From Candidatus Rokuibacteriota bacterium (GTDB lineage: Bacteria > Methylomirabilota > Methylomirabilia > Rokubacteriales > CSP1-6): a DNA stretch of 64,000 nucleotides. The notes below the pieces were generated by a model that was not told the origin of the DNA, made no database searches, and worked only from the letters and a program-made list of their open reading frames with translations. How positions within the stretch are numbered: position 1 is the first letter of the stretch; every line of letters begins with the position of its first letter. Below, piece by piece: positions 30,626 through 39,476 of this stretch. A program made the position numbers and the translations under genes. The stretch is taken from positions 1 to 64,000 of the forward strand of contig QHSI01000118.1 in the NCBI GenBank assembly GCA_003221515.1, written 5' to 3'.

Positions 30626-31774
30626 ATGACCAGTCGCGAAGTGCTCGAGAGAGACCCGATCGGCACGGTGGCCAGCATCACCTTCACCGGATGCGATCTG
30701 CTCGCTGCGACCGCTTCGAGGGCGCGAACCCCGGCGCGGCCGGCGGCGCGCGGGAAGGCGCGCGCGAAGCCGGTCGCGGCGCGCCGCGACGTGACGGCGA
30801 CCGGCCGGCGCCGCGAAGTGGTCGTCGGCGGTCGCCGCGTGAAGGTGATCGACGTGCACGCCCACTGCGTGATCCCGGAGGCGCAGGCGCTGCTCGGGTT
30901 GAAAACCGACGTCACGCGCGGTCCGGGGATCGACCAGGTCGGGCCCCGTCGGATCGGCGAGATGGACGCCCAGGGCATCGACATGGAGGCGATCAGCATC
31001 AACCCCGCGTGGTACCGGGCCGAGCGCGACGTCGCCACTCAGGTGATCAAGATCCAGAACGAGCGGCTCGCCCAGTTCTGCGCGACCTACCCGGACCGCT
31101 TCGTCGCCTTCGCCTCGGTCGCGCTCCAGTTCCCGGACCTGGCGGTGCAGCAGCTCGTGGAAGGCGTCAAGAAGCTCGGGCTCCGCGGCGCCGCCGTCGG
31201 CGCGAGCGTCGCCGGCGACGAGTTCTCCGACCCGAAGTTCCACCCGTTCTGGGCCAAGGCCGAAGAGCTCGGCGTGTTGATCTTCATCCATCCGCAGAGC
31301 ACGCCAGACCTCGCCCGGCGCCTCAAGGGCAACGGCTGGCTGGCGAACACGATCGGCAACCCGCTGGACACCACCATCGCGCTCTCGCATTTGATCTTCG
31401 AGGGCACGCTCGATCGCTTCCCCGGACTCAAGATCTGCTCGGCACACGGCGGCGGCTACCTGCCGTCCTATGCGCCGCGCTCCGACAACAGCCTGCGCGT
31501 CGCGCCCGACATGGACACCGGCGTCAAGCTGAAGAAGAAGCCGACCGAATATCTACGGACGATGTACTACGACACGCTGGTCTTCACGTCGGAGGCGCTC
31601 CGGCACCTGGCGGCGGAAGTCGGCACGAGCCAGCTCGTCGTCGGCACCGACCACCCCATCCCCTGGCAGGACAAGTCGGTCGATCACATCCTCAAGGCGC
31701 CGGGCTTCTCCAACGCGGAGCGCCGGGCGATGCTCGGTGAGACGGCCGCGAGGTTGCTCGGCGTCAAGCTCTAG
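30626..31774 (+). CDS. metal-dependent amidohydrolase (ACMSD-like)
   Basis: This is a 382-aa amidohydrolase_2 protein. The first ~75 residues (MTSREVLERDPIGTVASITF followed by an Arg/Ala-rich stretch) resemble a degenerate Tat-type leader, with the REVL box and a short hydrophobic TFTGCDLLAATA. The catalytic barrel begins at VIDVHAHCVIPEA with the HxH metal pair. It continues with ISINPAWYRAERD, IFIHPQSTPD, SAHGGGYLPSYAPR and VVGTDHPIPW. Relatives decarboxylate aminocarboxymuconate or hydroxyarylates. It is followed by DUF917 and HyuA genes 12 and 31 nt apart, implying one catabolic operon. Confidence 0.82.
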   Translation: MTSREVLERDPIGTVASITFTGCDLLAATASRARTPARPAARGKARAKPVAARRDVTATGRRREVVVGGRRVKVIDVHAHCVIPEAQALLGLKTDVTRGPGIDQVGPRRIGEMDAQGIDMEAISINPAWYRAERDVATQVIKIQNERLAQFCATYPDRFVAFASVALQFPDLAVQQLVEGVKKLGLRGAAVGASVAGDEFSDPKFHPFWAKAEELGVLIFIHPQSTPDLARRLKGNGWLANTIGNPLDTTIALSHLIFEGTLDRFPGLKICSAHGGGYLPSYAPRSDNSLRVAPDMDTGVKLKKKPTEYLRTMYYDTLVFTSEALRHLAAEVGTSQLVVGTDHPIPWQDKSVDHILKAPGFSNAERRAMLGETAARLLGVKL

Positions 31775-31786
31775 CCGGCTCGCCCG

Positions 31787-32869
31787 ATGGCTCCGCTCCG
31801 GCCGGTAACCGCCGAGGAGATCGAGTCGCTCGCGATCGGCGCCTGGATCCTCGGCACCGGCGGCGGCGGCAGCCCCTATCTGGCGCTGCTGAACATGCGC
31901 GCGCTCTATCGCCAGGGCGCGGTCGTCTCGCTCATGGATCCGATGGATCTGGCCGACGACGACCTCGTCGCGGTGGTCTCCAACATGGGCGCGCCACTGG
32001 TCGGACAGGAACGGCTCACCGACCCGCGCACGATCGCCCGCGCGGTCACGATGATGGAGGAGTATCTCGGCCGCCGCTTTCGCGCGATCATGTCGCTGGA
32101 GATCGGCGGCGGCAACGCCGTCCAGCCGTTCATGGCCGCCGCCCTCCTCGATCGGCCAGTCGTCGACGCCGACGGCATGGGCCGGGCGTTCCCCGAAGCG
32201 CAGATGACGTCGTTCGCGATCCACGACCTCCGCATGTACCCGCTCATGCTCGTCGACGTGCGCGACAACGCGGTGATCGTGGCCCAGGCGGCGTCGTGGA
32301 AATGGATGGAGCGCCTCTCGCGCACGGCCTGCGTGGCGGTCGGGTCGATCGCGGCCACGTGCAAGGCCCCGCGCACGGGCAAAGAAGTGAAGGACTGCGG
32401 GATCCTCTACTCCACGAGCAAGGCGATCTGCCTGGGGCAGACCGTGCAGGCGGCCCGGCGCGCCCATCGCGATCCGATCGAGGCGATCGTCGAGGCCGAG
32501 CGCGGCCAGCTCTTGTTCGCCGGCAAGATCGCCGACGTCGCCCGGCGAGCCACCGAGGGCTTCCTGCGAGGAACGGCGCGGATCGACGGCCTCGGTGACT
32601 GTCGTGGCCAGCGCTTCGAGCTGGCGTTCCAGAACGAGTTCGCGGTGGGCTGGCTCGACGGCACGCCCCGGGTCATGACGCCTGATCTGATCTGCGTCAT
32701 AGACACCGTCTCCGGCGAGGCGATCGGCACCGAGACGCTCCGCTACGGCCAGCGCGTGAGCGTGGTGGCGCTGCCGGCCCCGCCGGTGCTGCTGACGCCC
32801 AAGGGCCTGGAGCACGTGGGACCGCGGGCCTTCGGCTACGACCTGGAGTTCACGTCGGTGTTCGCGTGA
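31787..32869 (+). CDS. DUF917 family protein
   Basis: This is a 360-aa soluble protein. The N-terminal motif AIGAWILGTGGGGSPYLAL, then VVSNMGAPLVGQERL, SLEIGGGNAVQPFMAA and VVDADGMGRAFPEAQM are the standard DUF917 blocks; the C-terminus has MTPDLICVIDTVSGEAIGTE. DUF917 proteins are found with HyuA-type hydantoinase/oxoprolinase ATPases, as here, and probably form a complex with them. No reaction is proven for the isolated domain. It sits between the amidohydrolase and hyuA genes. Confidence 0.85.
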   Translation: MAPLRPVTAEEIESLAIGAWILGTGGGGSPYLALLNMRALYRQGAVVSLMDPMDLADDDLVAVVSNMGAPLVGQERLTDPRTIARAVTMMEEYLGRRFRAIMSLEIGGGNAVQPFMAAALLDRPVVDADGMGRAFPEAQMTSFAIHDLRMYPLMLVDVRDNAVIVAQAASWKWMERLSRTACVAVGSIAATCKAPRTGKEVKDCGILYSTSKAICLGQTVQAARRAHRDPIEAIVEAERGQLLFAGKIADVARRATEGFLRGTARIDGLGDCRGQRFELAFQNEFAVGWLDGTPRVMTPDLICVIDTVSGEAIGTETLRYGQRVSVVALPAPPVLLTPKGLEHVGPRAFGYDLEFTSVFA

Positions 32870-32900
32870 GACTGGCCCCCCTCGTCAGGCGCTTCCTCTC

Positions 32901-34475
32901 GTGAGGCGCGTCGGCCTCGACGTCGGCGGCACCAATACCGACGCGGTTCTGCTCGACGGCGACGCCGTCGTCCACGCCGTCAAGACCCCGACGACCGCCG
33001 ACGTCACCGGCGGCATCACGACGGCGCTTCGCGAGCTCCTGGCCGCGGTGGGGGCGAGCGGTCCGATCGATGCCGTCATGATCGGCACCACGCACTTCAC
33101 GAACGCCGTCGTCCAGCGGCGCGACCTCACCCGCGTGGCCGCGGTCCGGATCGGCCTGCCGGCCAGCGCGTCGCTGCCGCCCTTCGTCGACTGGCCCGAC
33201 GACCTCGCAGCCCTCGTGCGCGGCGAGGTCGTCATGCTCGAGGGCGGCCACGAATACGACGGCCGGCCCATCGTGCCGCTCGACGAGAGAGGCATGCGCG
33301 ATGCCGCGCGCCGGATCCGGGCGGCCGGGATCACCTCGGTGGCGATCGCCGCGGTGTTCTCGCCTCTCAACGCCGAGTGCGAGGCGCGGGCCGCGGCGAT
33401 CCTCCGCGAAGAGTGTCCCGACGCCGCGGTGACGCTCTCGCACGAGCTCGGCCGCATCGGCCTGCTGGAGCGCGAGAACGCGACGCTGCTCAACGCCGCG
33501 CTGATCGGCCTCGCCCGGCGCACGACCCGCGCCTTCACCGAGGCGCTGTCCGCCAGCGGCCTGGCCGCGCCGCTCTATCTCACCCAGAACGACGGCACCG
33601 TGATGCTGGCCGCCACGGCCGAGGCGTTCCCCGTCTACAGCTTCGCTTCCGGGCCCACCAACAGCATGCGCGGCGCCGCGTTTCTCTCGGGCCTCAGCGA
33701 CGCGATCGTCATCGACGTCGGCGGCACCACGACCGACATCGGCAGCCTGCGTCACGGCTTCCCCCGCGAGGCCAACAACGTCGTGGAAATCGGCGGCGTG
33801 CGCACGCTGTTTCGCATGCCGGATCTGCTGTCGGTCGGCCTCGGCGGCGGCTCACTGGTGGCCGACGACGGGCGCCGCGTGGGGCCGCGCAGCGTCGGCT
33901 ATCGCCTCGTGAACGAGAGCCGCGTGTTCGGCGGTACCGCGCTGACCGCGACCGATGTGGCCGTCGCCGCCAGCCTGATCGACCTGGGCGACCGCCGGCG
34001 TGTGGCCGACTTGCCGGCCGATCTCGTGAAGACCGCGCTGGCTCGCATGCACGCGACGATCGAGGAAAGCGTGGACCGCATGAAGACCGACGCGCGTGAT
34101 GAACCGCTCATCGCGGTCGGTGGCGGCTGCTTCCTGGTGCCCGAGCGTCTCCCCGGAGTCTCGGCGGTCGTACACGTTCGCCACCAGGCGGTGGCCAACG
34201 CCGTGGGCGCGGCGATCGCGCAGGTCAGCGGCGAGGTCGATCAGATCTTCCAGAACCTGACGCGTGACGCGGCCATCACCGAGGCGCGCCGCATCGCCGA
34301 GCAGCGCGCGATCAGCGGCGGCGCCGACGCCGGCACGCTCCAGGTCGTCGAGGTCGAGGACCTGCCGCTCGCCTATCTGCCGGGCAATTCGCTCAGGGTG
34401 CGAGTGCGCGTGGTCGGGGACATCGCCGACGGGGCGACCGCCCGGCGACGTCAGCCTACGGCAGCAGATCGGTGA
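32901..34475 (+). CDS. hydantoinase/oxoprolinase family ATPase subunit (HyuA-like)
   Basis: This is a 524-aa protein from GTG 32901. The actin-like ATP-binding start VGLDVGGTNTDAVLLDGD is followed by IGTTHFTNAVVQRRDL, SHELGRIGLLERENATLLNA, YSFASGPTNSMRGAAF and VIDVGGTTTDIGSLRHG, the hallmark phosphate loops of HyuA. HyuA-like proteins hydrolyse cyclic amides or carboxylate ketones with ATP. No HyuB partner is present; DUF917 is the neighbour instead. The last ~15 residues (after GDIADG) look like read-through into the convergent Uma2 gene, which overlaps by 20 bp. Confidence 0.85.
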   Translation: MRRVGLDVGGTNTDAVLLDGDAVVHAVKTPTTADVTGGITTALRELLAAVGASGPIDAVMIGTTHFTNAVVQRRDLTRVAAVRIGLPASASLPPFVDWPDDLAALVRGEVVMLEGGHEYDGRPIVPLDERGMRDAARRIRAAGITSVAIAAVFSPLNAECEARAAAILREECPDAAVTLSHELGRIGLLERENATLLNAALIGLARRTTRAFTEALSASGLAAPLYLTQNDGTVMLAATAEAFPVYSFASGPTNSMRGAAFLSGLSDAIVIDVGGTTTDIGSLRHGFPREANNVVEIGGVRTLFRMPDLLSVGLGGGSLVADDGRRVGPRSVGYRLVNESRVFGGTALTATDVAVAASLIDLGDRRRVADLPADLVKTALARMHATIEESVDRMKTDARDEPLIAVGGGCFLVPERLPGVSAVVHVRHQAVANAVGAAIAQVSGEVDQIFQNLTRDAAITEARRIAEQRAISGGADAGTLQVVEVEDLPLAYLPGNSLRVRVRVVGDIADGATARRRQPTAADR

Positions 34476-35037
34476 CGGGGATTCGCGTCGACGGCGCGGC
34501 AAGCGGCGCAATCGCGGCGTCGGCGCCGTGCGTCGCGGTCGCCGCGTAGCCCCAGTGGCGGCGGGCCGGGCCCGGGCGCGCCGGCTCGCGGTGAGTTTCG
34601 AGCACGCGATCGATCAGGTTGACGATCCAGTAGTCCGCGATCCTGGCGCGGGCATACGCCGCGGCTTTCCGTCCTCGAGCCAGGCGTAGGCTCGAATCCG
34701 CGATCTCGACGACCAGCGCCGGCCGTGTCGGATGCGCGTCGACGTAGTCGCGCGGTACGCCCTGAACGACGCAGACGTCCGGCTCAGGCTCCGAGCGGTC
34801 ATCGAGGATGAGCGGGCTCTGCGTCTGGACGAACCAGCCTTCGCCGAACGCCCGCTCCAGCGCCTTCGCCACGAGGAGCACCGCGGTCCGGTGCCGGCTG
34901 TGCTGCGGCTCCTTCACGAGCAGCAACCCGTCGAGGAGCTCGATCGGGTCGTCCTCGCGCAAGAAATCGTGGTCGATCAACCGCTCGTACTCGAGACGGG
35001 TCCAGCGATGCAGGCCAGGCCGCACCGCGTGCTTCAT
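34456..35037 (-). CDS. Uma2 family (DUF820, PD-(D/E)XK nuclease-like) protein 1
   Basis: This is a 193-aa protein with the DUF820/Uma2 pattern: YERLIDHDFLREDDPIELLD, HRTAVLLVAKALERAFGEG, SPLILDDRSEPEPDVCVV, HPTRPALVVEIADSSL and YARARIADYWIVNLIDRVLE. The nuclease-like core residues EPDV, VEIADSS and DYWIVNL are intact. Uma2 proteins are restriction-endonuclease-fold proteins, abundant in cyanobacteria and spread by transfer, with unproven function. It overlaps the hyuA end by 20 bp and is followed upstream by a paralogue 4 nt away. Confidence 0.82.
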   Translation of the reverse strand: MKHAVRPGLHRWTRLEYERLIDHDFLREDDPIELLDGLLLVKEPQHSRHRTAVLLVAKALERAFGEGWFVQTQSPLILDDRSEPEPDVCVVQGVPRDYVDAHPTRPALVVEIADSSLRLARGRKAAAYARARIADYWIVNLIDRVLETHREPARPGPARRHWGYAATATHGADAAIAPLAAPSTRIPVTDLLP

Positions 35038-35041
35038 GGAG

Positions 35042-35620
35042 TCAAGGCAGGAGAAGCGAGACGGCGATGCTCGATCCGGGTGCGGCCAGCGGCGTCACAC
35101 GCGCGGCCCCGTCGAACACGTCCAGCCGCGCGTAACGCCAGCCGAACACCGCCTCGGAGTCGGGCGCCGGCTCGCGGTACACCTCGAGGACACGGTCGAC
35201 CAGGTTGAGCACCCAGTAGTCCGCCAGACCGGCTCGGGCGTACAGACTGCCCTTGTGTTGCCGGTCGATGGCCAGGCTCGACTCGGCGACTTCGACCGTG
35301 AGCGCCGGGTGAGAGGGATGGGCGCGCGCGTAGTCGTCCGGGTTTCCCGGGACGACCGCGATGTCGGGCTCGGGCTCAGAATCGTCGTCGAGCCCGATGG
35401 GCCCTTCCGTCCGCACCTCCCACCCCGGCCCGAACGCCGCCTCGAGCGCCTTCGCAGTCTTGCGGATCGCCGTGTAGTGCGGAGCGCCCTGTGGCTCGGC
35501 GACCACGAGCTCGCCGCCAATGAGCTCGATGTCTTCGCCCGGCTGGAACACGCCGAGCTCGATCAGCCGGTCGTACTCGGCTCGGCTCAAGCGTCGCGTC
35601 CGCGGCTCGTAGCTCGCCAT
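35042..35620 (-). CDS. Uma2 family (DUF820, PD-(D/E)XK nuclease-like) protein 2
   Basis: This is a 192-aa protein from the ATG at complement 35618-35620 (MASYEPRTRRLSRAEYDRLI); an extra 24 codons to 35692 are not needed. It has the same core as its neighbours: PGEDIELIGGELVVAEPQG, HYTAIRKTAKALEAAFGPG, EPEPDIAVVPGNPDDY, HPALTVEVAESSLAIDR and YARAGLADYWVLNLVDRVLE. It is cotranscribed with Uma2 protein 1 and divergent from Uma2 protein 3, whose promoter-like module lies in the gap. Confidence 0.82.
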   Translation of the reverse strand: MASYEPRTRRLSRAEYDRLIELGVFQPGEDIELIGGELVVAEPQGAPHYTAIRKTAKALEAAFGPGWEVRTEGPIGLDDDSEPEPDIAVVPGNPDDYARAHPSHPALTVEVAESSLAIDRQHKGSLYARAGLADYWVLNLVDRVLEVYREPAPDSEAVFGWRYARLDVFDGAARVTPLAAPGSSIAVSLLLP

Positions 35621-35693
35621 CGCGCGCATCGTATCGGCAGGCTCCGGCTGCGTCAATGTCCGCAGACAGATACGCGCTTCGTCGCCCCGCATA

Positions 35694-35740
35694 GACGTTG
35701 AGCGCTGGTCGCGGTTGCCGTATCGTGGCGACAGTCATGA
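35694..35740 (+). promoter_or_regulatory. 47-bp promoter-like module, copy 1
   Basis: TTGAGC (35698-35703), a 17-nt spacer and TATCGT (35721-35726) look like -35/-10 boxes. Transcription would start around 35733, only a few nucleotides before ATG 35737, so the mRNA would be nearly leaderless. About 42 of 47 bases are identical to 54570-54616 in front of an unrelated gene, which points to a mobile or conserved promoter module. Confidence 0.55.
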
Positions 35741-36312
35741 AGTCGCCCCCGCTTCCGCTATGGCGGATGCCACGCTCGCGCTATGAGCGGCTCGTCGACA
35801 CGGGCGTTTTCGGTCCCGAGGACCGGATCGAGCTGCTCGATGGCTTGCTCGTCGTGCGGGAGCCGCAGGGAGCGCGTCACGCCACCGTGGTCGGTCTCGT
35901 GCGCGCGGCCCTCCAGAAGGCATTCGGCAGCGGATACCACATCCGTGAGGAGAAGCCGATCGCTCTCGACAGGCTGTCGGAACCCGAGCCCGACGTCGCC
36001 GTCGTTCCCGGCAAGCTTCGCGACTATCTGACGGCCCATCCAGCTCGACCGGTGCTGGTCGTTGAAGTCGCCGATTCGTCCCTCGCGCTCGATCGGCGGC
36101 GCAAGGGTGGCCTGTATGCGCGTGCGGGGATCGCAGACTACTGGGTGGTGAATCTCATCGATGAAGCGCTGGAGGTGTACCGGGAGCCGTTGCATCGCTC
36201 ACCGGGGCGCGGCTGGAACTACGATTCGGTGCGCGTGCTCCGGCGCAACGCCGTCGTCACACCGCTGGCAGCGCCCCGAGCCCGCATCCGCGTCGCGGCT
36301 CTGTTGCCGTAG
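35737..36312 (+). CDS. Uma2 family (DUF820, PD-(D/E)XK nuclease-like) protein 3
   Basis: This is a 191-aa protein placed at ATG 35737 (MKSPPLPLWRMPRSRYERLV); the 13 codons further upstream overlap the promoter-like module. The core includes PEDRIELLDGLLVVREPQG, RHATVVGLVRAALQKAFGSG, LSEPEPDVAVVPGKLRDY, RPVLVVEVADSSLALDRR and YARAGIADYWVVNLIDEALE. It is closest to protein 2 in this window. No ribosome-binding site is visible, consistent with leaderless translation. Confidence 0.82.
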   Translation: MKSPPLPLWRMPRSRYERLVDTGVFGPEDRIELLDGLLVVREPQGARHATVVGLVRAALQKAFGSGYHIREEKPIALDRLSEPEPDVAVVPGKLRDYLTAHPARPVLVVEVADSSLALDRRRKGGLYARAGIADYWVVNLIDEALEVYREPLHRSPGRGWNYDSVRVLRRNAVVTPLAAPRARIRVAALLP

Positions 36313-36326
36313 TTTCCCGGCGCATC

Positions 36327-37529
36327 GTGAACGACCCCGAGGTCAGGCCGAGCCCCTGGCGCGCCATCGTGGCGGCCACCGTGCTCAACCTTCCGTTCGG
36401 CTCGCTCTACGCGTTCAGTGTTTTCCTGAAGCCGCTCGAGGCGCTGCTCGGGGTGAGCCGAGCCGACCTCGCGCTCGTCTTCGCGCTGGCGTCGGCCGGA
36501 TTCGGCTCGGGCATGCTCCTGGTGCCGCATCTCTTCGGCGTCGCGTCCATTTCGTCGCTGGTCCTGGGCTGCGCCACCGCGGGGACGCTGGGCGCCGCGG
36601 TGGCCGCGACGGCCGGCGGCCTCGTCCAGCTCGCGGTCGGGTACGGTGTACTCTTCGGCGCCGGCGGGGGCGCGGCGTACATCCTGGCGCAGCAGACGGT
36701 GAACCTGGCCGTGACACGACGCCAGGGGCTCGTGAACGGCTACCTCGTCGGCCTGTACCCGGCCGGCGCGGTGGTCGCCGCGCCGCTCTTCGGGTGGGCG
36801 ATCCAGGCATCCGGTGTGCGCGCGACGCTCGGGGGCTTCGCCCTGGTGCTGGCCGTGACCGGCGCGATCGCCGCGTGGCTGATCGCGCACTCGGGCGTCA
36901 CGCTGGCCGCGGCGGCCGGGACGATCGCGCCCGACGAAGCCGAACGACGCCCGGCGGTGTTCTGGCGACTGTCGATCGTTTTCTTCCTCGCGGCGTCCGC
37001 CGGGCTCATGGTGCTCAGTCAGGCCGCGGGCATCATCACGGCGTACGGCGGCGCGAGCGCGCTCGCCGTCTACGGCACCACGTTCATCGCCGGCGCCATC
37101 GCCGTCGCGCGGGTGGGGGGCGGCTGGACGGTCGACTGGCTGACCATTCCGGCGGTCGCGGCCGGCGCCCACGCCGTCGCGCTCTCCGGCAACGTGGCGC
37201 TGACGTTGTGGCCCGGCCCCGGCGTGTCGGTCGTCGCGCTGGCGCTCGTGGGGTTAGGCTATGGCGTGATCTCGGGGGTCACGGCGGCCGCGGTGGCCGT
37301 TTACTGGCGACGCGCCCTGTATGGCCGGATGGCGAGCCGGATCAATATGGCGTGGTGCGCCGCCGCGATCGTCCTGCCGATCACGGCGGGCTACCTGTTC
37401 GATCTGACGGGCGGCTACAGACCCGCGATCCTGATCGCCGCCGGAGGCAACGCCCTGGGCATTCTCGTGGCGCTCGGACTTCCCCGCCAGCGGGCAGCGC
37501 AGGCCGAAACCGAGCTCGCTCATGGATGA
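36327..37529 (+). CDS. MFS transporter (oxalate/formate antiporter-like)
   Basis: This is a 400-aa permease from GTG 36327 with about 12 hydrophobic helices. The start (LPFGSLYAFSVFLKPLEALLG), the AYILAQQTVNLAVTRRQGLV loop and VYWRRALYGRMASRINMAWC resemble OxlT/monocarboxylate-type MFS members. Those exchange organic acids; the substrate here is unknown. It begins 14 nt after the Uma2 gene. Confidence 0.78.
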   Translation: MNDPEVRPSPWRAIVAATVLNLPFGSLYAFSVFLKPLEALLGVSRADLALVFALASAGFGSGMLLVPHLFGVASISSLVLGCATAGTLGAAVAATAGGLVQLAVGYGVLFGAGGGAAYILAQQTVNLAVTRRQGLVNGYLVGLYPAGAVVAAPLFGWAIQASGVRATLGGFALVLAVTGAIAAWLIAHSGVTLAAAAGTIAPDEAERRPAVFWRLSIVFFLAASAGLMVLSQAAGIITAYGGASALAVYGTTFIAGAIAVARVGGGWTVDWLTIPAVAAGAHAVALSGNVALTLWPGPGVSVVALALVGLGYGVISGVTAAAVAVYWRRALYGRMASRINMAWCAAAIVLPITAGYLFDLTGGYRPAILIAAGGNALGILVALGLPRQRAAQAETELAHG

Positions 37530-37576
37530 GCTGACGCGCGCGGTGCTGCGGCACGTCGACTCCCGCGAGCTGGTGG

Positions 37577-37825
37577 TCAGCGCGGTTCCTTGGCCTTCAG
37601 CTCGCCGTCGTGCTCCCGGATGAACGCGCGGATGTCGTCGGCGATGTCGAGCAGCTTGACCCACTGCTCCTTGTAGAGCGTGACCGGAAAGCGGCCCAGG
37701 CCGTAGACCGAGACGCCGCGCTTCTCGCTGACCTTCATCGAGACGCCGCGCGTCGTCTTGGCTTTCAGCGAGGCGTTCTCGGCCTTGAGCCGCTCGACCT
37801 CCGCTCGGAGCTCGTCGTCCGCCAT
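37577..37825 (-). CDS. small protein with coiled-coil N-terminus
   Basis: This is an 82-aa protein from the ATG at complement 37823-37825. Residues 2-22 (DDELRAEVERLKAENASLKA) form a leucine-zipper-like coiled coil. The rest (KVSEKRGVSVYGLGRFPVTLY, then EQWVKLLDIADDIRAFIREH) is conserved-looking and soluble. It lies 5 nt after the amidohydrolase gene, so it is probably its operon partner or a subunit. No named family is recognised. Confidence 0.7.
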   Translation of the reverse strand: MADDELRAEVERLKAENASLKAKTTRGVSMKVSEKRGVSVYGLGRFPVTLYKEQWVKLLDIADDIRAFIREHDGELKAKEPR

Positions 37826-37830
37826 CGTGG

Positions 37831-38634
37831 CTATCCCGGCAGGTTCCAGCCGATCCAGTTGCAGACGGCGCGGCCCATGATCAGCTCCTTGTCCTTCGCG
37901 GAGAGCCAGGGCAGCTCCTCGGTGAACATGGTCACGCACTGCTTCCACGAGCACGGCATCCGCGTGATGTCGGTCCCCCAGAACATGCGCTCCGGCCCGT
38001 ACGCGTCGTAGAGCTTGCGGATGTGGCCGTGGATGTCGCGATACGGATAGGCCTCGGCCGAGTAGCTCGGCGCGCCCGTCGCCTTCAGCGCCACGTTGCG
38101 ATGCTTCGCCGCCGCGACCAGCGCCGGCAGGTTCGACCACGCGGCGTCCGGGCGCCCGAAGTGATCGATGATCAGCTTGAGCCCGGGATGGCGCTCCGCG
38201 ATCTTGCCGATGGTCTCCAGCAGACCCGGCCCGAGCAGCGCGACCGCCAGCCCCGCGCGCTCGGCCGCCGGCCAGAGCCAGTCGAGCGTGCCGTCGGTGA
38301 GCCACGTCTTCTGATGCGGCTGGAGCAGCGCGAAGCGCAGCCCCCGCATCCCCGGCCGGCTCTTGATCGCGTCGACCTGCGTGCGGCTGTCGGGCTTGTC
38401 GAGCGGAAAGTTGCCGAGGATCGCCAGGCGGTTGGGATGCTGCTTCGCCGCCTCGACCGCCAGCGCGTTGGAATTGGGATCCCAGCCGGGCGGATGGATC
38501 AGGGCCGCGTTCACGCCGCCCGCGTCCATCTCCTTCAGCACGTCGCTCGCGGTGAAGTCGGTGACCTGACGATGATTCGCGTTCGTCGGCTTGTTGCCCG
38601 TCCAGATGTGGATTTGCGCATCGACGACCAGCAT
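37831..38634 (-). CDS. amidohydrolase (TIM-barrel, paralogue of 13041-13874)
   Basis: This is a 267-aa amidohydrolase_2 protein from the ATG at complement 38632-38634, with GAGGAGG 8 nt upstream. Motifs are VVDAQIHIW (metal-site variant), LIHPPGWDPNS, GLRFALLQPHQK, LKLIIDHFGRPDA, ALKATGAPSYS and GPERMFWGTDITRMPCSWKQ. It is plainly homologous over its whole length to the amidohydrolase in the UGSC operon but has a different partner, the 82-aa coiled-coil protein. It probably hydrolyses or decarboxylates a small carboxylic acid. Confidence 0.8.
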   Translation of the reverse strand: MLVVDAQIHIWTGNKPTNANHRQVTDFTASDVLKEMDAGGVNAALIHPPGWDPNSNALAVEAAKQHPNRLAILGNFPLDKPDSRTQVDAIKSRPGMRGLRFALLQPHQKTWLTDGTLDWLWPAAERAGLAVALLGPGLLETIGKIAERHPGLKLIIDHFGRPDAAWSNLPALVAAAKHRNVALKATGAPSYSAEAYPYRDIHGHIRKLYDAYGPERMFWGTDITRMPCSWKQCVTMFTEELPWLSAKDKELIMGRAVCNWIGWNLPG

Positions 38635-38723
38635 GGCGTGCACCTCCTCGATATCGTCTCTTTAGCCGAGAACGTCGACCTCTTCAAGTGTCCATGATCG
38701 GAGCCGCGCTCGTCCCGGAATAG

Positions 38724-39476
38724 TCAGGCGCCCACGCCCCAGCCGATGGCGTTGCGCAGCAGCGTGAGGAACGCGTCGCTCTCCCACGAGCCGCGAAACG
38801 TGAGCGGCGTCGTGTCAGTCGGATCGCCCGCGCGCGTCGCCCGGATCGCGGGGGTGTGGCAGTGGCCGAGCGCGAAATATGTCACACCGCCCTGGCCGAT
38901 CTGCCGGGTGTAGCCGAGCACGCGCGTCTTGCCGTCGGGTCTCAGCGACGTGTCCGTGGGGTAGAGGGTGCCGATGGTCGGCGACGTCGCCTGTGGGCCG
39001 TAGTCCGCGGTCAGTAAGATTCGCGTCGAGCCGGGATGCTGCAGCTCGATGAAATATGGCTCGTCCTCGACGACGAACGAGGGGCCCAGCCCTCGCGTCA
39101 GGCTCGTGGCACCGTCGGCCACGTCGACGCGGATCTTGCAGATCGGCGGATGTGTCAGGAAGTAGCTCCCGAGGAGCGCGTGATGCTCGGTCTTCACGGT
39201 GCGGCGCTGCCGCGCGCCTTCGACGCGCTCGGCGCGGCCGCCGCTGGTGCCGTGCAAGGCCAGCCAGTGTCCGCCGGCCTCGAGCCACTGCTGCATCGCC
39301 CGGCACTGCGCGGCGTCGGGATACGGCCCGGCGACGTAGGTGACGAGCAGCCGACTCGTGGGCAGCCATTTCTCGACGTCGGCGAAGTCGTTGGCGACCG
39401 AGGCGGCGACGTCCTGCTCGGCCAGGAGCCCGAGCAGCCGCAAGCGGGCGTAGTCGTGGTCGTCGGCCGACCGCAT
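38724..39476 (-). CDS. ThuA-like family protein
   Basis: This is a 250-aa protein of the ThuA/trehalose-utilisation glutamine-amidotransferase-like fold: DYARLRLLGLLAEQDVAASV, YVAGPYPDAAQCRAMQQWLE, WLALHGTSGG, SYFLTHPPICKIRV, FVVEDEPYFIEL, YFALGHCHTPA and an ending near RNAIGWG. The domain lacks the amidotransferase Cys, and its role in sugar metabolism is poorly defined. The N-terminus (MRSADDHDYARL) is short for the family, so the first strand may be missing or start upstream without a normal codon. Confidence 0.72.
   Translation of the reverse strand: MRSADDHDYARLRLLGLLAEQDVAASVANDFADVEKWLPTSRLLVTYVAGPYPDAAQCRAMQQWLEAGGHWLALHGTSGGRAERVEGARQRRTVKTEHHALLGSYFLTHPPICKIRVDVADGATSLTRGLGPSFVVEDEPYFIELQHPGSTRILLTADYGPQATSPTIGTLYPTDTSLRPDGKTRVLGYTRQIGQGGVTYFALGHCHTPAIRATRAGDPTDTTPLTFRGSWESDAFLTLLRNAIGWGVGA

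Noticed and set aside
28835-31447. Single 870-aa protein on the minus strand
   Set aside because: Only the part below 30358 is MFS; the upstream part is antisense to an intact amidohydrolase with metal motifs.
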